A stretch of DNA of 9,109 nt. Source: Actinomycetes bacterium. Lineage in GTDB: Bacteria; Actinomycetota; Actinomycetes; Actinomycetales; Cellulomonadaceae. Shown here in pieces: positions 6,810-9,109 of the stretch. The notes under the pieces were generated by a model. It had not been told where the DNA came from. It searched no databases and saw nothing but the letters and a program-made list of their open reading frames with translations. Numbering within the stretch: the stretch's first letter is position 1; each line of letters opens with the position of its first letter. The DNA lies in assembly GCA_021793115.1 (NCBI GenBank), contig JAJYTJ010000147.1:1-9109 (forward strand). The letters run 5' to 3'. The translations under genes and the position numbers were made by a program.

Positions 6810-7133
6810 TCAGCCGTCGAGGTCCACGTAGACCGGGGGGTGCGCGGGCGCGGGTGTCAGGGTGGCCAGGGCGCGTCGGTGGCGCCGCCCGGTCGCCATG
6901 GCGGCCGACAGGGCGCCCGCCACGGTGAGCTGGCGCTCGAGGAGGGCGCGGGCCCGCTGCTCGAGCGTCGCCGGCAGGGACCCGAGGCCCTCCGGGGGCG
7001 TCCACGGCGCGGCAGGCGCCGGTGCCGGCCGGTGCACGTCCGCGAGCAGGGCTTCCGCCTCGCGGACGGCGATCTCCATGTCGTCGAGGGCCGCCGCCCA
7101 GGCGCCCTCCCAGGCCACGCTCGTCGCGGTCAT
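6810..7133 (-). CDS. Small helical flagellar accessory protein, possibly FliT-like
   Basis: This 107-residue protein is not one I can name with certainty. It begins at an ATG 8 nt after the fliS stop (a weak TGAGGCG site lies just before) and is the last gene of the fliD-fliS unit, so it is very likely co-transcribed. Visible parts are an N-terminal amphipathic helix with acidic residues (about 8-33), a Pro/Ala linker (36-48), the motif WTPPEGLGSLP (44-54), a second helix (55-80), a basic patch GRRHRR (82-87), and a tail ending HPPVYVDLDG. In many bacteria the gene after fliS encodes the FliD chaperone FliT, a small all-helical protein of about this size. The position and predicted fold fit, but sequence resemblance alone does not prove it. 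A GC hairpin begins one base after the stop codon. Confidence 0.7.
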   Translation of the reverse strand: MTATSVAWEGAWAAALDDMEIAVREAEALLADVHRPAPAPAAPWTPPEGLGSLPATLEQRARALLERQLTVAGALSAAMATGRRHRRALATLTPAPAHPPVYVDLDG

Positions 7134-7141
7134 CGGGCGCC

Positions 7142-7564
7142 TCAGGCGACGCCGAGGACGCCGGCGAGCTGCTCGGCCGCCGCCGGTTCGGCCGCCTGGC
7201 CCACCTCGTCGGCGGCCTCGTGCCACGCCAGGGCGAGCGGCTCCAGGAGCGTGCGGCACGCGGTCACGCGGGCGACGTCGCCGGTGGCCCCCGCCTCGAA
7301 CAGCTGCCGGAGCACGTACGAGTAGACCGACATGAGCGAGCCGGCGCCGTCGAACGCCTGCAGGTCGAGCGTGCCGATGAGCTCACCGACGATCTCCTCG
7401 GCGTGCCCGACGAACGGCGCCGCGGCGGCGCGGTCGCCCTCCTCCAGCGCGGTCGCGGCGCGCGTGAGGTCGAGCACCAGGCGGTCGTAGAGCATCGTGA
7501 GCAACCGGGCCGGGCTCGCCGTCGCGATCGCGTCGGCGAGGTAGCGGGAACGGGCGTCGTCCAC
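7142..7564 (-). CDS. fliS: Flagellar export chaperone FliS
   Basis: This 140-residue, mainly helical protein is of usual FliS length. FliS binds the disordered C-terminus of flagellin in the cytoplasm, prevents premature polymerisation and delivers flagellin to the export gate. Family features visible are TASPARLLTMLYDRLVLDL (residues 15-33), the AEEIVGELIGTLDL helix (55-68), and SVYSYVLRQLFEAG with the later LLEPLALAWHEA (about 79-117). The start is a GTG with GGAAGG on the minus strand 6 nt upstream. It lies 13 nt after fliD and 8 nt before the next gene, the usual fliD-fliS pairing. The C-terminal 20 residues are Ala/Glu-rich and weakly conserved in the family. Confidence 0.93.
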   Translation of the reverse strand: MDDARSRYLADAIATASPARLLTMLYDRLVLDLTRAATALEEGDRAAAAPFVGHAEEIVGELIGTLDLQAFDGAGSLMSVYSYVLRQLFEAGATGDVARVTACRTLLEPLALAWHEAADEVGQAAEPAAAEQLAGVLGVA

Positions 7565-7577
7565 GGGTGGCCTTCCG

Positions 7578-8999
7578 TCAGGCGGACTTCGACGAGCTCG
7601 ACGAGCTCGACGAGCTCGTGGTCCCGATCGACCCGAGCACGGACGTGAGGTAGGAGGACTGCGACTGCAGCTGCGACAGCGAGGTCTCCATGGCGGCGTA
7701 CTGCTGCTCGAGCGACTGCTGCCGCAGCTGTAGCTGCACGCTCCAGTCGGCGATCTGGTTGCCCAGGTCCTGCACCGTGCTCTGCTGCTGCGTGATGTTC
7801 GACGTGAGCAGGCCCTGCGTGGGGTCCGAGTACGTGGTCGCCACCGACTGCACGCGCTGCGCGATCGCCGTCACGACCGCCTGCGTCTGGGCCGGGTCGG
7901 ACTGGAGCGCGGAGGCGAAGGCCGTCTGGTCGAACGTGAACGTGCCGTCGCTGTTGACGACGATGCCCACCGACGACGGCGACACGAGCTGGCCGTTGTA
8001 GGTGACCGCGCCGGCCCCGGCGTCCGACACGGCGCTCTGCAGGAACATGACGTCGCTCTCGTTGCCGAGGATGCCCGGCGTCAGCTTCGTCGTCCCGTCG
8101 GGGTTCGTCGTCGTCGCGGCCGTGGTCTGGCTCGTGATCTCGCCCAGCACCAGGTTGAGCTGCCCGACGAGGTCCGAACCGAGCTTCGTGAGCGCGGCGT
8201 CGTCGCGCGACGTGGCGACGGTGACGTTCGACGTCGTCGGCTGGCTCACCGTGAAGGTCAGGCCGGGCAGCACGCCCGTGAACGTGTTGGTGGCCGAGGT
8301 GACGGTCGACGCGGCCGACGTGCCGTCCGGGTTGGTCGCGCCCGGCCACAGCGTGATCTGAGCGTCGCGCGCCGTCTGGGCCGTGATCGCACCCGTCGTG
8401 ACCATCGTCCCGGTGCCGTCGTTGGCCGTGACGGAGGTCTGGAATGCGCCGGCGGCGCCGGAGGCCTTCGCGGTGAGCTGCAGCTGGTAGCCGCCGCTGA
8501 CCTGGACGGCCACCGCGTTGACGCCGGCCGCGGACCCGGTGATCGCTTGCGCGATGGCGTCCGCCGAGGTCAGACCGTTCGTCGAGACGTTCGTCACGGT
8601 GCCGTTGGCAGCGGTGAACGACATGCTTCCGTTGCCCAGCAGCAGGTCGGCGACCGACGTGCTCGACACGAGCGACACCTGGGTCTGCGCGGTCTGGTTG
8701 ACCGCGAACGTGATGGAGGCCGGTGTGCCGGTGGACGTCGCGGTCGCGGTGACCGAGGAGTCCGTCGAGGACGCGGTGAGCGCCTGCCAGCTCGAGGCCG
8801 TGGCCGCGGTGGTGGCCGCGTCGCCGAGCGAGCCGACCTTGGTGTTCAGCGACTGCAGCGCTGTGATGAGGTTCTGGGTGGCCGTCTGCTTCTGCTGCAG
8901 CAGCTGCTGGGGCTGCGACTCGAGTTGCATCAGCTGGTTGATGATGCCGGTGGTGTCCAGGCCGCTGATGAGGCCGCTGATGCTCTGCGTCCCTGACAT
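7578..8999 (-). CDS. fliD: Flagellar filament capping protein FliD (hook-associated protein 2)
   Basis: This 473-residue protein is the filament cap: FliD oligomers sit at the tip of the growing flagellum and fold exported flagellin subunits into the filament. The N-terminus has the family signature (ISGLISGLDT at residues 7-16, then a Gln/Leu-rich helix to about residue 60 that should form a coiled coil). The middle is a Thr/Ser/Ala/Val-rich beta domain typical of the exposed part. The C-terminal helix (roughly residues 400-460, rich in Gln and ending QSQSSYLTSVLGS) matches the FliD C-terminal domain. No signal peptide is expected, as FliD uses the flagellar export system. The ATG start has a GGAGG site 6 nt upstream. 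The protein ends in a run of nine serines followed by KSA, encoded by a 9-bp tandem repeat. fliS follows after 13 nt, so the two are probably co-transcribed. Confidence 0.95.
   Translation of the reverse strand: MSGTQSISGLISGLDTTGIINQLMQLESQPQQLLQQKQTATQNLITALQSLNTKVGSLGDAATTAATASSWQALTASSTDSSVTATATSTGTPASITFAVNQTAQTQVSLVSSTSVADLLLGNGSMSFTAANGTVTNVSTNGLTSADAIAQAITGSAAGVNAVAVQVSGGYQLQLTAKASGAAGAFQTSVTANDGTGTMVTTGAITAQTARDAQITLWPGATNPDGTSAASTVTSATNTFTGVLPGLTFTVSQPTTSNVTVATSRDDAALTKLGSDLVGQLNLVLGEITSQTTAATTTNPDGTTKLTPGILGNESDVMFLQSAVSDAGAGAVTYNGQLVSPSSVGIVVNSDGTFTFDQTAFASALQSDPAQTQAVVTAIAQRVQSVATTYSDPTQGLLTSNITQQQSTVQDLGNQIADWSVQLQLRQQSLEQQYAAMETSLSQLQSQSSYLTSVLGSIGTTSSSSSSSSSKSA
7590..7616 (-). 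repeat. Three tandem copies of a 9-bp unit encoding serine at the FliD C-terminus
   Basis: On the minus strand AGCTCGTCG occurs three times in a row (7616-7590) and encodes nine consecutive serines four codons before the fliD stop. The copies are identical, so the tract could change length in steps of three codons by replication slippage without altering the reading frame. Confidence 0.9.
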
Positions 9000-9005
9000 C
9001 TCGTT

Positions 9006-9010
9006 CCTCC
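9006..9010 (-). promoter_or_regulatory. Ribosome binding site of fliD
   Basis: GGAGG on the minus strand (9010-9006) lies 6 nt before the ATG at 8999. This strong Shine-Dalgarno site supports that start codon over GTG/ATG codons further in. Confidence 0.85.
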
Positions 9011-9020
9011 CGGGTCACGC

Positions 9021-9044
9021 TTCGGCCGGCCGCTGCCGGGTGAT
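9021..9044 (-). promoter_or_regulatory. Possible flagellar sigma (FliA/WhiG-type) promoter for fliD
   Basis: On the minus strand GCCGAA lies at 9026-9021, and ATCA at 9044-9041 precedes it by 14 nt. From memory, motile actinomycete flagellar promoters (Actinoplanes) follow roughly CTCA-N15-17-GCCGAA. Here the -10 element matches exactly, while the -35 element has one mismatch and the spacer is one nt short. The element sits just after the hairpin, where a new transcription start would be needed. It would give a short leader of about 15-20 nt that still contains the fliD ribosome binding site. Confidence 0.4.
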
Positions 9045-9049
9045 GCTGG

Positions 9050-9088
9050 GGCACCGGCGGCGCGCGGGGACGGCGCGCCGCCGGTGCC
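9050..9088 (-). terminator. Perfect 16-bp stem hairpin, likely terminator of the gene upstream of fliD
   Basis: Positions 9050-9065 and 9073-9088 are exact reverse complements (16 bp, almost all G:C) around a 7-nt loop. The hairpin lies about 50 nt before the fliD start, outside any convincing gene. No T-tract follows on either strand, which is common for terminators of GC-rich actinobacteria. I infer that it ends transcription of a gene beyond the right edge. In many flagellar clusters that gene is the flagellin gene fliC, but it is not in the window. It could instead be an mRNA 3'-end stabiliser. Confidence 0.7.
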
Positions 9089-9109
9089 AAACCCTGGGCT
9101 CCGACTGGG

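Noticed and set aside
7264..9090. 608-codon minus-strand frame covering fliD out of frame
   Set aside because: It is longer than fliD but reads as His/Arg/Gly-rich nonsense. The FliD frame has family motifs, a good ribosome binding site and the expected length.

Overview
The window is a very GC-rich stretch (GC concentrated at third codon positions) that carries one block of bacterial flagellar genes, all on the minus strand. The gene order, the absence of L- and P-ring genes in this part, the alanine/arginine-rich proteins and the frequent GTG starts suggest a motile high-GC Gram-positive (actinobacterium, for example a Cellulomonas-like member of the Micrococcales). That assignment is inference from composition and synteny, not from a marker gene.

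Read in the direction of transcription (right to left), the window opens at 9109 with the tail of an intergenic region. It holds a perfect 16-bp stem hairpin (9050-9088), probably the terminator of an upstream gene such as flagellin, followed by a possible flagellar sigma-factor promoter (GCCGAA at 9021-9026). A first cluster follows: fliD (filament cap), fliS (flagellin export chaperone) and a 107-residue helical protein in the position where a FliT-like chaperone might be found. A GC hairpin directly after this third gene (6791-6808) and about 195 bases without a gene separate it from a second cluster.

The second cluster starts at 6614 and runs off the left edge: flgB and flgC (proximal rod), fliE (rod/MS-ring adaptor), fliF (MS ring), fliG (rotor/switch), fliH, fliI and fliJ (export ATPase complex) and the N-terminal part of a probable fliK (hook-length control). 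Nearly every junction is a 1-nt (TGATG) or 4-nt (ATGA/GTGA) stop/start overlap, so translation is probably coupled throughout. A CTCA-N16-TCCGAT element at 6694-6719 is a plausible promoter for it.

Together the genes encode the base of the flagellum in assembly order (MS ring and rotor, export ATPase, rod), plus the late filament proteins FliD and FliS. Most of this is ordinary flagellar biology and I see no undescribed system. The points that deserve a second look are an in-frame TAG that appears to cut off the normal N-terminus of FliH at the only junction that breaks the overlap pattern; a 10-codon mini-ORF with a strong ribosome binding site between fliJ and fliK; a 42-bp tandem repeat in the disordered part of FliK; a slippage-prone serine repeat at the FliD C-terminus; the uncharacterised 107-residue protein; and the two candidate promoters.
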